A stretch of DNA of 64,000 nucleotides from Rossellomorea vietnamensis. GTDB taxonomy: Bacteria; Bacillota; Bacilli; Bacillales; Bacillaceae_B. This document shows positions 18,213-27,190 of the stretch, piece by piece (position 1 is the first letter of the stretch; each line of letters begins with the position of its first letter). Below the pieces are notes generated by a model that was not told the DNA's origin, searched no databases, and was given only the letters and a program-made list of their open reading frames with translations. Both the position numbers and the translations under genes were made by a program. The stretch is taken from assembly GCF_008180615.1 (NCBI RefSeq), contig NZ_VTEH01000012.1:1-64000 (forward strand), given 5' to 3'.

Positions 18213-18402
18213 TGTCTCCTCCTTTCCTTTTTTTATATTATATCACGGGGAAGTGGGCCTGTCCCTTGGTCCCAGGAGGGATTTTTTGTATTTTTATCGA
18301 GAGAGGGAAAGCTTAAATTGTAGTGCTTTTGCAAGTGTTTTTTTATCTCCAAAAAGTGGTATATAGGAAGAAAGTCTTTTTGTGTAAAAGGAGGAAGAGA
18401 AG

Positions 18403-19662
18403 ATGGCAGGTCATAAGGCAATGCCGAAAGAGACGGGGCTGATGGAAAATGTCCGCCTGCTCAGGGAAGGGTATTTATACATAATGAATCGAAGTGAAAA
18501 GTTTGATTCTCCCGTTTTTGAAACGAATCTCTTGGGGGAAAAAGGTATTTGTTTGACAGGTAAGGAAGCCGCGGAACTTTTTTATGACAATGAACGCTTC
18601 AAGCGTGAGGGTGCAGCTCCGAAACTTGCGCAAAAAACCTTGTTCGGCGAAGGCGGGGTACAAGGCCTGGACGGAGAGGAGCATCGAAACCGGAAAGTGA
18701 TGTTCATGTCGATGATGACGAAGGATTCACTTGAAGAGGTTCAAGCCCTCTTCCAGGAGAAGTGGGAGAGATACAGTATGAAATGGGAAGCGGAGGAAGA
18801 GATTGTCCTTTACGATGAAGTGAAAAAAATGCTGGCTGAATCTGCCTTTGAGTGGACGGGTGTTCCGCTTCAAGGAGAAGATTTGGAGAAGTGGACAGAC
18901 GAGCTGAGCGACATGTTTGAAGGAGCGGCGAGTTTTAGCTTGAAGCATTTCGAGTCACGCCGGTCCCGTTCCAAAGCAGAAGAACGGATGGAGGCATTAG
19001 TTGAGAAGGTGCGTTCCGGAGGTGTTAATGCTGATGAACAGAGGGCGCTTTATCAGTTCTCATTCCATAAGGATACCAATGGAGAGTTATTGAGCCCGGC
19101 TGTTGTTGCGGTGGAACTCTTGAACTTGCTGCGTCCAATCACAGCAATCTCCGTCTACGCAGATTTCACTGCCCTGGCTGTCCATGATTATCCAGAGGAA
19201 GCGGCGAAAGTGAAAGGCGGAGGCAAGGATGAACAGCAGCGCTTCATTCAGGAAGTCAGGCGCTATTATCCATTTTTCCCGTTTGCTGCAGCCCGTGTGA
19301 AGAAGGACTTTGAATGGAAGGGGTTCGAGTTTAAAAAAGACACGCTTACTCTTCTTGATTTATATGGCACGAATCATCATCCTGATCTATGGGAGCAGCC
19401 TGATGAATTTAAACCTGATCGTTTTTTGACCTGGTCGGGCAGTCCATTTGATTTTATCCCGCAAGGCGGGGGAGAGTATAATATCGGCCACCGCTGTGCC
19501 GGAGAATGGCTGACACTTGATATCCTGAGGGTGACGGTCGATTACTTGGTGAACCATTTGGAGTATACCGTTCCGAAGCAGGATTTAACCTACAGCATGA
19601 ACGATATTCCGAGCCTGCCTGAGAGCAAGATGAAGATTCGGGATGTGAGACGGCGGGACTAA
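18403..19662 (+). CDS. cypC: fatty-acid peroxygenase, cytochrome P450 family CYP152
   Basis: Haem enzyme, 419 residues, that hydroxylates long-chain fatty acids at alpha or beta carbon using hydrogen peroxide. The proximal haem ligand is Cys365 in GGGEYNIGHRCAGEW. Arg244-Pro245 (LLRPITAIS) matches the carboxylate-binding Arg-Pro pair that replaces the usual acid-alcohol pair in CYP152 and explains peroxide use. The ExxR motif is EVRR at 284-287. The length and residue positions are within two of Bacillus subtilis YbdT (CypC). AAAGGAGG precedes the ATG. Some relatives decarboxylate instead (OleT), a difference I cannot settle here. Confidence 0.93.
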   Translation: MAGHKAMPKETGLMENVRLLREGYLYIMNRSEKFDSPVFETNLLGEKGICLTGKEAAELFYDNERFKREGAAPKLAQKTLFGEGGVQGLDGEEHRNRKVMFMSMMTKDSLEEVQALFQEKWERYSMKWEAEEEIVLYDEVKKMLAESAFEWTGVPLQGEDLEKWTDELSDMFEGAASFSLKHFESRRSRSKAEERMEALVEKVRSGGVNADEQRALYQFSFHKDTNGELLSPAVVAVELLNLLRPITAISVYADFTALAVHDYPEEAAKVKGGGKDEQQRFIQEVRRYYPFFPFAAARVKKDFEWKGFEFKKDTLTLLDLYGTNHHPDLWEQPDEFKPDRFLTWSGSPFDFIPQGGGEYNIGHRCAGEWLTLDILRVTVDYLVNHLEYTVPKQDLTYSMNDIPSLPESKMKIRDVRRRD

Positions 19663-19724
19663 GGGACAGGTTCCTTTTTCCACCATATAATTCCAGTTGG
19701 ATTTTTTCGCTGTTTTTTTATATC

Positions 19725-19756
19725 AAAAAGACATGCCGCAGTGGCATGTCTTTTTG
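19725..19756. terminator. bidirectional terminator between cypC and a lipoprotein gene
   Basis: Perfect stem AAAAAGACATGCC / GGCATGTCTTTTT with a 5-base loop, with T-runs in both directions between convergent genes. Confidence 0.88.
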
Positions 19757-19792
19757 GTATGTCTCTCCTCGGGCGGGGTACCTCCGTCCCTA

Positions 19793-20374
19793 TTATTGAA
19801 GATAGGCCCAAGAAGGCCTCATACCGATGTTGGCAGATGTCGTCACGCCAATCATGGTTTCGCCTTCATATTCATAATGCTCGACATTGGAAGCGACGAC
19901 TACCTTTTCACCTCTTGCACCGTAGACTTCCTTAATTTCATCCGGCTGTAGTTCCGGATTGAACTGAACGACCATGAAATAGACGATATCGGCCTGGCGT
20001 TCGAGTGTTAAGGTAGACTTGCCTTTAGAATCCACTTCTATTAACTCTTCAACTACAGGTGTCTCGGCAGGTTGAACTTCATCGTTAAAAATCTCACGTA
20101 AGGAGGCTTCCTTAGGATACTCTCTCAGAATTACCTTTAAGAGTGCTCCTTCTTGTAGGCTAGTGTATGCCTTCAAGTTGATCTGAGACTCATCGTACTC
20201 AATATCTCCGTTAATGAAGATACTTAAACTTTCATTCTGAGCGGAAGTGTTCCCGGAAGCAGGTACACTTGATTGAGCGGTTCCAGGGCCAGCAGGCGCC
20301 TCATCCAGACTCATCTCTATACGGCAGCCGCTCAATAGCAGCAGAAGGGCCAGCATCAAACATACTCTGTACAT
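19793..20374 (-). CDS. lipoprotein of unknown function
   Basis: A 193-residue secreted lipoprotein. The signal peptide MYRVCLMLALLLLLSGC ends in the lipobox LSGC. A Ser/Ala/Gly-rich linker follows (about 25-50), then a globular domain of beta-rich character (about 50-190). I start at the ATG at 20374; another ATG eight codons upstream has no ribosome binding site, and the site for the chosen start is only GGGAG at long spacing. I do not recognise the domain. It is a single gene ending at a bidirectional terminator shared with cypC. Confidence 0.65.
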   Translation of the reverse strand: MYRVCLMLALLLLLSGCRIEMSLDEAPAGPGTAQSSVPASGNTSAQNESLSIFINGDIEYDESQINLKAYTSLQEGALLKVILREYPKEASLREIFNDEVQPAETPVVEELIEVDSKGKSTLTLERQADIVYFMVVQFNPELQPDEIKEVYGARGEKVVVASNVEHYEYEGETMIGVTTSANIGMRPSWAYLQ

Positions 20375-20672
20375 AACCTGATTCAATCTCCCATCCATCT
20401 AAATTGAGGTTCCGATCATGTCTCGAACTCCATGCTATACCTTTTCTACTTAATGGGTGGAAAATCCTGCATGGGACAAGGAACCTGTCGAGATCTCTGA
20501 AAGAGTCCAAAATAACTTAAAAAGCAGACCCGTTTATTTCAAAGAATGATCCCGCCTTACTCGCTTCATATAATAAAAAAGTGATTTCCATTAAAGGTGC
20601 ATGATTCGACTGGGCGGATGCCCGGAGGAGTGGGCTTTGAAGAAAACCTAGATTAAGGTATCCGGCGGTAAT

Positions 20673-20864
20673 AATAGGGGGAGATTTTCCCGTTAACGGC
20701 AAATTCAAAGCCCATTTAGGAGTAAATAAAGGGAGTTTTTCCCCTTATACGAAGAAATAGCACCCGCTTTTCAGTGATTCTAGTCTAATAAGGGGAATTT
20801 CTCCCTCTATTTTAGCTGTTTTCACATGCTTTTTAGTAAATAAGGGGAATTTTTCCCTCTATAA
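20673..20864 (+). repeat. array 4a: palindromic repeats spaced 52, 62 and 52 bp
   Basis: Four copies of an inverted repeat of the type AATAAGGGGAATTTTTCCCTC start at 20673, 20725, 20787 and 20839. The sequence between copies is not conserved, unlike array 1. Related copies are at 44020-44668. The rest of the gene-free stretch 20375-21122 contains a GGGACAAGGAACCTGTC fragment near 20474 of a kind seen in several gaps of this window. Confidence 0.75.
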
Positions 20865-21122
20865 TACCAGCCAAAGTACGGATACTGGCGGAGAGGTAGT
20901 GCAGGTTACTGTCCTGAGCCATGAAATTAGGATACTTCCATCGACTCGATTAGAAAGTACCTTCCCAGGCCGCGCAGGGAAGTCTTCTCATAACCATTAG
21001 AAAAACCCCAAAGCTAATGAGATAAAGAGAGCATGGGATTCAACTATTCTTATGATTTAAGAAGTGTTTATTTATGAGAATTAGATTTTGTTTCAGGGTC
21101 CTCAACCCGTCCGTCTGTCCCG

Positions 21123-21689
21123 TTACCGCATATTCGACAACCCTTTATTAATAAAATTATTAAGGATTTCCGCCATCTCCTTCGGTGTTTTGTTCTGTCC
21201 GCTTTCCAGCCAGTTTTTTGTGACGTAGATGCTGCCGCTGACGATGAAGAGGTTGATGTATCCGTAGGTTTCTTCATCCATTTTCATGTCGGTGATCCAG
21301 TCGTTGAAGATATACTCCCGGGTGATCATCATGCCCTTTTTTTGAAAATGAATGTCTGTATTTTCGCCTAAAAGGGTCTGGCAGACTTCACTGTTTTCCG
21401 CAATGAATTCAAAGAATTTCTCTGTCATTTGCAGAGTGTCATCTTCTTTTGAAAAATTGTATTGAGTGAGAGTGCGGACCAGATTCTCTATAAACTCTTC
21501 TTCTATTGCGTTCAACAGTTCGTATTGACTTGCGAAATGAGCATAGTAGGTGGAGCGGTTGATGTCCGCTTTTTCACAGATTTCTTTGATGGTGATGCTG
21601 GAAATCGATTTCTCCTTCAGGAGGTCCATCAAGCTCTCTTTTAAAACCATCCTCGTGTATTGCTTTCTTCGATCCATTTTTGAACTCAT
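21123..21689 (-). CDS. TetR/AcrR-family regulator divergent from an MmpL-type transporter
   Basis: A 188-residue repressor. The N-terminal domain has SITIKEICEKADINRSTYYAHFASQYELL (about 30-58), the helix-turn-helix of the TetR family, followed by a C-terminal dimer and ligand domain of the TetR_C type seen in bacilli. The ATG follows GAAAGGA. It faces the MmpL-like transporter across 168 bases holding a 23-bp palindrome, so repression of itself and of the transporter is likely. The inducer is unknown. Confidence 0.88.
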   Translation of the reverse strand: MSSKMDRRKQYTRMVLKESLMDLLKEKSISSITIKEICEKADINRSTYYAHFASQYELLNAIEEEFIENLVRTLTQYNFSKEDDTLQMTEKFFEFIAENSEVCQTLLGENTDIHFQKKGMMITREYIFNDWITDMKMDEETYGYINLFIVSGSIYVTKNWLESGQNKTPKEMAEILNNFINKGLSNMR

Positions 21690-21731
21690 TATCAGTAATC
21701 CTTTCCTTCACAATATATTCATAAAGTTAAC

Positions 21732-21754
21732 CAACATATTTTAAAAATATGTTG
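21732..21754. promoter_or_regulatory. palindromic operator of the TetR-MmpL divergent pair
   Basis: A near-perfect 23-bp palindrome, CAACATATTTT and AAAATATGTTG around one base. A second shorter element, GTTGAATAACCAACA, overlaps the -35 box at 21785. Confidence 0.6.
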
Positions 21755-21784
21755 TGTAATGTACATTCTATATACAACTGTTTG

Positions 21785-21814
21785 TTGAATAACCAACACT
21801 GTGTTTAATATAAT
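21785..21814 (+). promoter_or_regulatory. promoter of the MmpL-type gene
   Basis: TTGAAT, 18-base spacer, TATAAT, about 44 bases before the first start candidate; it overlaps a palindromic element. Confidence 0.65.
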
Positions 21815-21857
21815 GATATAGTGTAAATCGGAAAGTGACAAGAGAGGATGAAAAATC

Positions 21858-23912
21858 ATTAATATAGCATCATGGATCATTAAACATAAAAAAGCTGTTT
21901 TGGCTGCTTTCGTCCTTATTACGGTACTCTCGACAGCCGCGCAGTTTTTTGTATCTGTCAATTACAATATGGTCGATTACTTACCGGAAGACGCCCAGTC
22001 GACTCGTGCCATGGAGATCATGGAAGAGGAATTTACGGGTGATGTGCCGGATACCCGGGTCATGGTCACCGATGTCACCATACAGGAAGCCCTGGATTAT
22101 AAAAAAGAATTAGAGAACATAGACGGTATTTCAAGTGTGATGTGGCTCGATGATATGGTCGATTTAAAAATGCCGCTTGAAATTGCCGATGAAGAAACAG
22201 TAGAGAATTACTACAAAGACGGCAATGCCCTCTTTCAGATCAGTGTCGGAAGCGGGGATGAAGTAAAAGCCACCAATGCGGTATATGAACTGATCGGCGA
22301 AGAAGGTGCGATTGCCGGAGAAGCCATCAATACGGCAAGTTCACAGACAATGGCCGGTCAGGAATCGATGTATGCGGCAATGCTCTTAGTGCCAATCATC
22401 ATCTTGATCCTGGTCGTCTCGACAACCTCATGGATAGAGCCGCTGTTTTTCCTGACAGCGATTGGGGTTTCTGTCCTGATCAACTTAGGAACGAACATTT
22501 TTATCGGAGAAGTGTCGTTCGTGACCCAGTCGGTTGCGCCAATTTTGCAGCTTGCCGTTTCGCTGGATTACGCCGTGTTCCTGCTTCATAGTTTTTCCGA
22601 TTACAGAAAAACCACGAACAGTCCGGAAGAAGCGATGGAGCTCGCTATGAAGAAATCCTTCCCGGCAATCATGGCCAGTGCCGCGACGACTTTCTTTGGA
22701 TTCATGGCACTGACATTCATGAAGTTCGAAATCGGGTCAGACCTTGGCTTGAATCTGGTAAAAGGAATCGTCCTGAGTTTCATCAGTGTCATGGTATTCC
22801 TGCCTGCGTTAACGCTCGTTTTTTACAAATGGATGGATAAAACGAAGCATAAGAACTTTGTGCCGAGCTTCAAGGGAATTGGCAATAAAGTGATGAAGCT
22901 GAAGTTTCCAAGCTTGATCCTGATCGCTGCGATCATTGTTCCCGCGTTCCTCGCACAGACGAACACATCGTTTATCTATGGAACTGGAACACAGCCTGAA
23001 GATACACGTGTCGGTGGTGACGCGGTACTCGTCAATGAAGCCTTTGGTGAAACCACCTCGATTGTGCTGCTGGTTCCTAGAGGAGATGCGGTGAAAGAGA
23101 CGGAGCTTGTGGGTGACATCGAAGAAATGGATTACGTCACAGGCGTCATGGCGTATGTGAATCAGGTTGGTGCCGAAATACCGCCTGAATATCTGGACGA
23201 ATCGATTACAAAGGAATTTTATTCTGAAAATTACAGCCGGATCATCATCAACACGAACCAGGGAACAGAAGGAGACATTCCTTTTAGTATCGTTGAAAAT
23301 GTAGAAGAAGCAGCCCAGAACTATTATGGAGATGACGCGCTCGCTTTGGGTGAAAGTGTGACTCTTTATGATATTAAAAATACGGTTAATAAAGATAATG
23401 TTGTCGTCAATGTACTGACCGTTGTGACGATTGCGCTTGTCCTGCTGTTCAGCTTCAAATCGATTTCAATTCCGATTGTGCTGCTGATCACGATTCAGAC
23501 AGCGGTCTGGATCAACTTATCGATCCCTTATTTTACAAATACCTCACTGGTGTTTGTTGGATACTTGATCGTCAGTACGGTCCAGCTGGCCGCGACGGTG
23601 GATTACGCGATTCTGTTCACAGAAGAATATAATCATAACCGGAAAAAGATGTCGGCGAAGGAAGCGATTGTGAAGACTCTGGATGAAAAGACGTTCTCCA
23701 TTTCAATTTCGGCGGCGATTTTATCCAGTGTCGGATTCATCCTGTGGATCACGTCATCCAACCCAATAGTCGGCTCAATCGGCCTGCTGATGGGAAGAGG
23801 AGCGCTGCTGGCCTTTGTCATGGTATTATTCGCCCTGCCGGCCATGCTCGTCGTATTCGATAAAGCTATAAAGAAAACAACCTATAAATCAAACTATTAT
23901 GAGGAGAAATGA
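21858..23912 (+). CDS. MmpL/YdgH-type RND transporter with probable ATT start
   Basis: Membrane transporter of the MMPL branch of RND proteins, about 684 residues, with two sets of membrane helices each preceded by an extracellular loop (about 35-165 and 370-500). Motifs typical of the family, such as QLAVSLDYAVFLLHSFSDYR and QLAATVDYAILFTEEYN with their Asp-Tyr pairs, are in the membrane halves. The family N-terminus WIIKHKKAVLAAF is present only if translation begins upstream of the TTG at 21900. In that frame the sole candidate with a good AGAGAGG site is ATT at 21858. An ATG at 21848 is out of frame by one base. It overlaps the next gene by four bases. Confidence 0.85.
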   Translation: MNIASWIIKHKKAVLAAFVLITVLSTAAQFFVSVNYNMVDYLPEDAQSTRAMEIMEEEFTGDVPDTRVMVTDVTIQEALDYKKELENIDGISSVMWLDDMVDLKMPLEIADEETVENYYKDGNALFQISVGSGDEVKATNAVYELIGEEGAIAGEAINTASSQTMAGQESMYAAMLLVPIIILILVVSTTSWIEPLFFLTAIGVSVLINLGTNIFIGEVSFVTQSVAPILQLAVSLDYAVFLLHSFSDYRKTTNSPEEAMELAMKKSFPAIMASAATTFFGFMALTFMKFEIGSDLGLNLVKGIVLSFISVMVFLPALTLVFYKWMDKTKHKNFVPSFKGIGNKVMKLKFPSLILIAAIIVPAFLAQTNTSFIYGTGTQPEDTRVGGDAVLVNEAFGETTSIVLLVPRGDAVKETELVGDIEEMDYVTGVMAYVNQVGAEIPPEYLDESITKEFYSENYSRIIINTNQGTEGDIPFSIVENVEEAAQNYYGDDALALGESVTLYDIKNTVNKDNVVVNVLTVVTIALVLLFSFKSISIPIVLLITIQTAVWINLSIPYFTNTSLVFVGYLIVSTVQLAATVDYAILFTEEYNHNRKKMSAKEAIVKTLDEKTFSISISAAILSSVGFILWITSSNPIVGSIGLLMGRGALLAFVMVLFALPAMLVVFDKAIKKTTYKSNYYEEK

Positions 23913-25705
23913 TGATGAGAAAAAAACAAGTACGTTACACGGCTCTCGCTGCAATGGTCTTCTTGCCTTCATTTCTTAGCCAGCCTGCTCTGGCGGCGAC
24001 GGAAGGCAATGTCACTTCAAAAGATGAAGTGATCTATGCCACGTTGAACGCAAGCGGAAACCTGGATAACATCTATGTCGTAAACACGCTGGAGGTTGAA
24101 AAAGCTGGGGAAATCCTTGATTACGGGAAGTACAGCAGCGTCAAAAACCTCACTGATTTAGCGGAAATCAATCAGGATGGGCAGAAGATTGAAATGGAAG
24201 CCCCTGAAGGAAAGTTTTATTATCAAGGAAACATGGATAAGGAAACAGAACTTCCTTGGAATGTGAATGTTTCATATCTGCTTGATGGAAAAGAAGTGAA
24301 GGCGGACGAACTCGCCGGAAAACACGGCCACCTGGAAATCTCGGTTGAAATAACGGAGAACGAAGAGGGAGATGCCGCTTTTTACGAAAACTATCTTCTT
24401 CAGGTATCCTTAGCAATGCCAAACACTTACCGTGACATTGAAGCACCGGACGGAATGGTGGCCAATGCCGGGAAGAACAAGCAGATCACCTTTACGGTTA
24501 TGCCAGGCGAAGAGGAAACCCTCAGCGTAGAAGCAAATGTAGAGGACTTCGAGTTTAACGGAGTGGAAATTGCCGCGGTTCCATCGACACTTCCCATTGA
24601 TGCTTCAGGAACCGGAAGCATGACAGAAGACATGTCAGAGCTGTCCAGCGCCATCAAGGAATTAAATGATGGGGTAGCTGAACTGGAAACAGGAGTGGCT
24701 GAGTTACACAATGGATCAGCCGGCCTTCAGGATGGGTCGGCACAATATAAAAATGGGATGAGCGAACTGAACGGATCTTCCGCGGGCCTTGTGAATGGAT
24801 CGGCTTCGATCCGTGATGCATTGGCGGGAATTAACCAATCGCTGTCTGGACAGTCCGCCGATATGGACCTTTCAAGTCTGAGTGAACTGCCTGCGGGACT
24901 TAAGGGATTAGCGGGAGGCCTGACAGAGGTTTCTGCCGGCCTTAATGCTTTGCAGGAAAACTACGCGGGAGCTTATGCCGCATTGGCTGGCGCTATCAAT
25001 GAGATTCCAGCAGGACAGGTTTCAGAGGATCAAATCGCGGAGCTTTATGACAGCGGAGCGGATCCAGCGGTAGTGGACCAGCTGGCAGCCTCTTATGCCG
25101 CTGCACAAAAGGTGAAAGCTACGTATGGACAGGTGCAGGAAGCTTTTGCAGCGGTTGAGCCGGCACTGACAGAGCTCAGCGGCTCGGTGAGTACAATCAG
25201 CGGACAGCTGACAAAAACAGCGGACAGTATCTCTGCTTCTCTCAAAGAGACTGACATGAGCGGTTTGGCCGAGCTGCAAAAAGGGATCGCCTCGCTGTCT
25301 GCCGAGTACGGTGAGTTCCATTCCGGCTTAGCCGGTTATACAAATGGAGTTGGAAACCTGGCTTCTTCTTACAGCGAGCTCCATTCCGGCATTGTTGACC
25401 TGACAGGCGGCACAAATGAACTGAAAAATGGTGTCGGTGACCTTCACGACGGCACTGCCCAGCTATTCAAAGAAACAAAAGACCTGCCGGCACAAATGCA
25501 GGAAGAAATCGATAAAATGATCTCAGAATACGACAAATCAGACTTCGAACCAGTATCCTTCGTCTCTTCCGAAAATGAAAATGTTACATCCGTCCAGTTC
25601 GTCATCAAGACGGAAAGCATTGAAATAGAAGAACAAGAAGAGAAAAAAGCAGAACCTGAGAAAGAGAAGGGATTCTGGGAGCTGTTCATGGATTTGTTTA
25701 AGTAA
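23909..25705 (+). CDS. secreted heptad-repeat protein paired with the MmpL transporter (YhgE-like)
   Basis: A 598-residue exported protein. A signal peptide (about 1-30, ending QPALAA) is followed by a beta-rich domain (about 35-230) and a long stretch of seven-residue repeats with Gly-containing units (ELNDGVAELETGVAELHNG and similar, 245-330 and 430-530), as in the external domains of YhgE/Pip proteins. The C-terminus is acidic and Lys-rich and ends in ELFMDLF, with no clear anchor. It starts in the ATGATGATG cluster overlapping the previous stop; the third ATG (23915) has the best spacing to GAGGAG. Such partners accompany MMPL transporters in Firmicutes; the cargo is unknown. Confidence 0.8.
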   Translation: MMMRKKQVRYTALAAMVFLPSFLSQPALAATEGNVTSKDEVIYATLNASGNLDNIYVVNTLEVEKAGEILDYGKYSSVKNLTDLAEINQDGQKIEMEAPEGKFYYQGNMDKETELPWNVNVSYLLDGKEVKADELAGKHGHLEISVEITENEEGDAAFYENYLLQVSLAMPNTYRDIEAPDGMVANAGKNKQITFTVMPGEEETLSVEANVEDFEFNGVEIAAVPSTLPIDASGTGSMTEDMSELSSAIKELNDGVAELETGVAELHNGSAGLQDGSAQYKNGMSELNGSSAGLVNGSASIRDALAGINQSLSGQSADMDLSSLSELPAGLKGLAGGLTEVSAGLNALQENYAGAYAALAGAINEIPAGQVSEDQIAELYDSGADPAVVDQLAASYAAAQKVKATYGQVQEAFAAVEPALTELSGSVSTISGQLTKTADSISASLKETDMSGLAELQKGIASLSAEYGEFHSGLAGYTNGVGNLASSYSELHSGIVDLTGGTNELKNGVGDLHDGTAQLFKETKDLPAQMQEEIDKMISEYDKSDFEPVSFVSSENENVTSVQFVIKTESIEIEEQEEKKAEPEKEKGFWELFMDLFK

Positions 25706-25763
25706 GAGCGGGATGGAGGGAAAGGTTCCTTGTCCCGGTTCGCCTTAATATATAAATGATAGC

Positions 25764-25801
25764 AGAAGACCCTGTTCCGTTTTGGAACCGGGTCTTCTTT
25801 T
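25764..25801 (+). terminator. terminator of the MmpL operon
   Basis: Stem AGAAGACCC / GGGTCTTCT with an inner GTTCC/GGAAC pairing, followed by TTTATT. Confidence 0.88.
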
Positions 25802-25845
25802 ATTGCAATTTCAGGGCAGTTCAGCCTGCGTTACATGTAAGGGTA

Positions 25846-26112
25846 GAAGCAGCCAGAAACCCAGCCGCGGCTGGGGGGACAAACCAAAGTTAGTCTTTTT
25901 GAATGGTGCTTCGAAAAGGGAAGTGGCTGATAGAAGTGGCAAAGTGGTCGATAGAATGGGAAAAGTGGCTGATAGAAGTACGAAAGTGGTTGAAAGAATC
26001 GCAAAACCGGTCGATAGAAATACCCCCGAAGTAACTGCACCTCATAATTAACGCAGGAAGCAGCCAGAAACCCAGCCGCGGCTGGGGGGTCAAACCAAAG
26101 TTAGTCCTTTTT
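25846..26112 (+). repeat. composite repeat R2 with 21-bp tandem units
   Basis: Two copies of a GC-rich block (CAGCCGCGGCTGGGGGG, then CAAACCAAAGTTAGTC) flank five units of period 21 of the form AGTGGYTGATAGAANNNNNAA at about 25921-26022. The block CCGAAGTAACTGCACCTCAT closes the unit set. Related composites occur at 26735-26975, 28815-28960, 30300-30410 and 39830-39950. Confidence 0.75.
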
Positions 26113-26215
26113 CAGTTGTTGACAGGACTAGACATGTCCTCAAACAGTAGCCCTTGGAGTAGAGGAGTTCAAGGAATGACCCGCCCTTTTTGATTGCAGA
26201 ACGCCAACTTGATTT

Positions 26216-26587
26216 CTATTCATGAATTGCCAATACAGCCCCAGCAGGATCTTGAATGACGCAAAGAAACATTTGCCCCAGCATTTTGGGACCATCTATA
26301 ATTTTTCCGCCATTTTCAACACATCGCTCAGCACTTTCTTTTACACTCTCTACTTTTACATACATGAGCCATTGAGGCGGCAGGGAGGAGTTTATTCCTT
26401 TTGCATGGCATATGCCTGTTACTGTCTCACCTGATGGCGTATGCATATTGTAATCATGGTACTCGCCCATTGGATGCGGGCTTGATTTCCATCCGATAAC
26501 TTCAGAGTAAAAATCTTTAATGTGGTCTGCATTTTCAACCGTTAAATCGCGCCATTGAATTTGTCCTATATCGTTTTTATTACTCAC
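26216..26587 (-). CDS. VOC (glyoxalase/bleomycin resistance) superfamily protein
   Basis: A 123-residue single-domain protein made of two beta-alpha-beta-beta-beta modules. The first module begins IQWRDLTVENADHIKDFYSEVIGW and the second ends IQDPAGAVLAIHE, the usual layout with a terminal Glu as metal ligand. I start at the GTG at 26587, which follows GAAGGAGG; the frame is open six codons further. The substrate cannot be told from sequence. It is a single gene surrounded by R2 repeat DNA. Confidence 0.8.
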   Translation of the reverse strand: MSNKNDIGQIQWRDLTVENADHIKDFYSEVIGWKSSPHPMGEYHDYNMHTPSGETVTGICHAKGINSSLPPQWLMYVKVESVKESAERCVENGGKIIDGPKMLGQMFLCVIQDPAGAVLAIHE

Positions 26588-26734
26588 CTTTTTTTCCTCC
26601 TTCAATTATTTCTTATACTATTTGTTATTCTCTTTAAAATTTGATTTTCCTGCCAGAACGGGACTGGACTACTTAACTTGTTGGCAGGCAAGCTGGTTGC
26701 TCCGGGGAAGGGGTGAAAGGGTAAGGTGGCTCTT

Positions 26735-26975
26735 GTTGGGAAGTGGTCGATAGAATGGGCAAAGTTGTTGATAGAAGTACGAAAGTGGTTGATAGAACCG
26801 CAAAACCGGTTGGTAGAAATAACCCCGAAGTAACTGCACCTCATAGATATCGCAGGAAACAGCCAGAATCCCAGCCGGGGCTGGGGGACAAACTAAGATT
26901 AGTCTTTTTGAATGGTGCCTCGTATTAGGAAGTGGTTGATAGAACCGCAAAACCGGTTGATAGACACAAAACTCC
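26735..26975 (+). repeat. composite repeat R2, second cluster
   Basis: 21-bp units (GTGGTCGATAGAATGGGCAAA, then GTTGTTGATAGAAGTACGAAA minus none, and others) at about 26737-26825, the block CCCCGAAGTAACTGCACCTC, the GC-rich block CCCAGCCGGGGCTGGGG at about 26871, and two more units at 26930-26965. No gene is visible in 26588-27190. Confidence 0.7.
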
Positions 26976-27190
26976 GCACTAGACTGCTCAGCCTAAACAG
27001 CCATCCAGCCTTTTAGCCCCAGGAAAAAAGCATCCTTTAATTCCATAAGATGCCTATCAGAAAAATTCTCCTATTATGAATACTTTCAGAAGTATTCCTT
27101 TCTTGGGTTCTCTTGACTATAATGTGAGTATTGTTTTTTTAGCAATTGTTAGAATTTTTAATAATAAATGAAAAAAGGAGGAAGAAAAAG

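Noticed and set aside
25782..26093. Arg/Val-rich and Phe/Tyr-rich open frames in repeat R2
   Set aside because: Products such as VVDRMGKVADRS are translations of the 21-bp repeat (21 is divisible by 3, so frames stay open); both strands are equally open.
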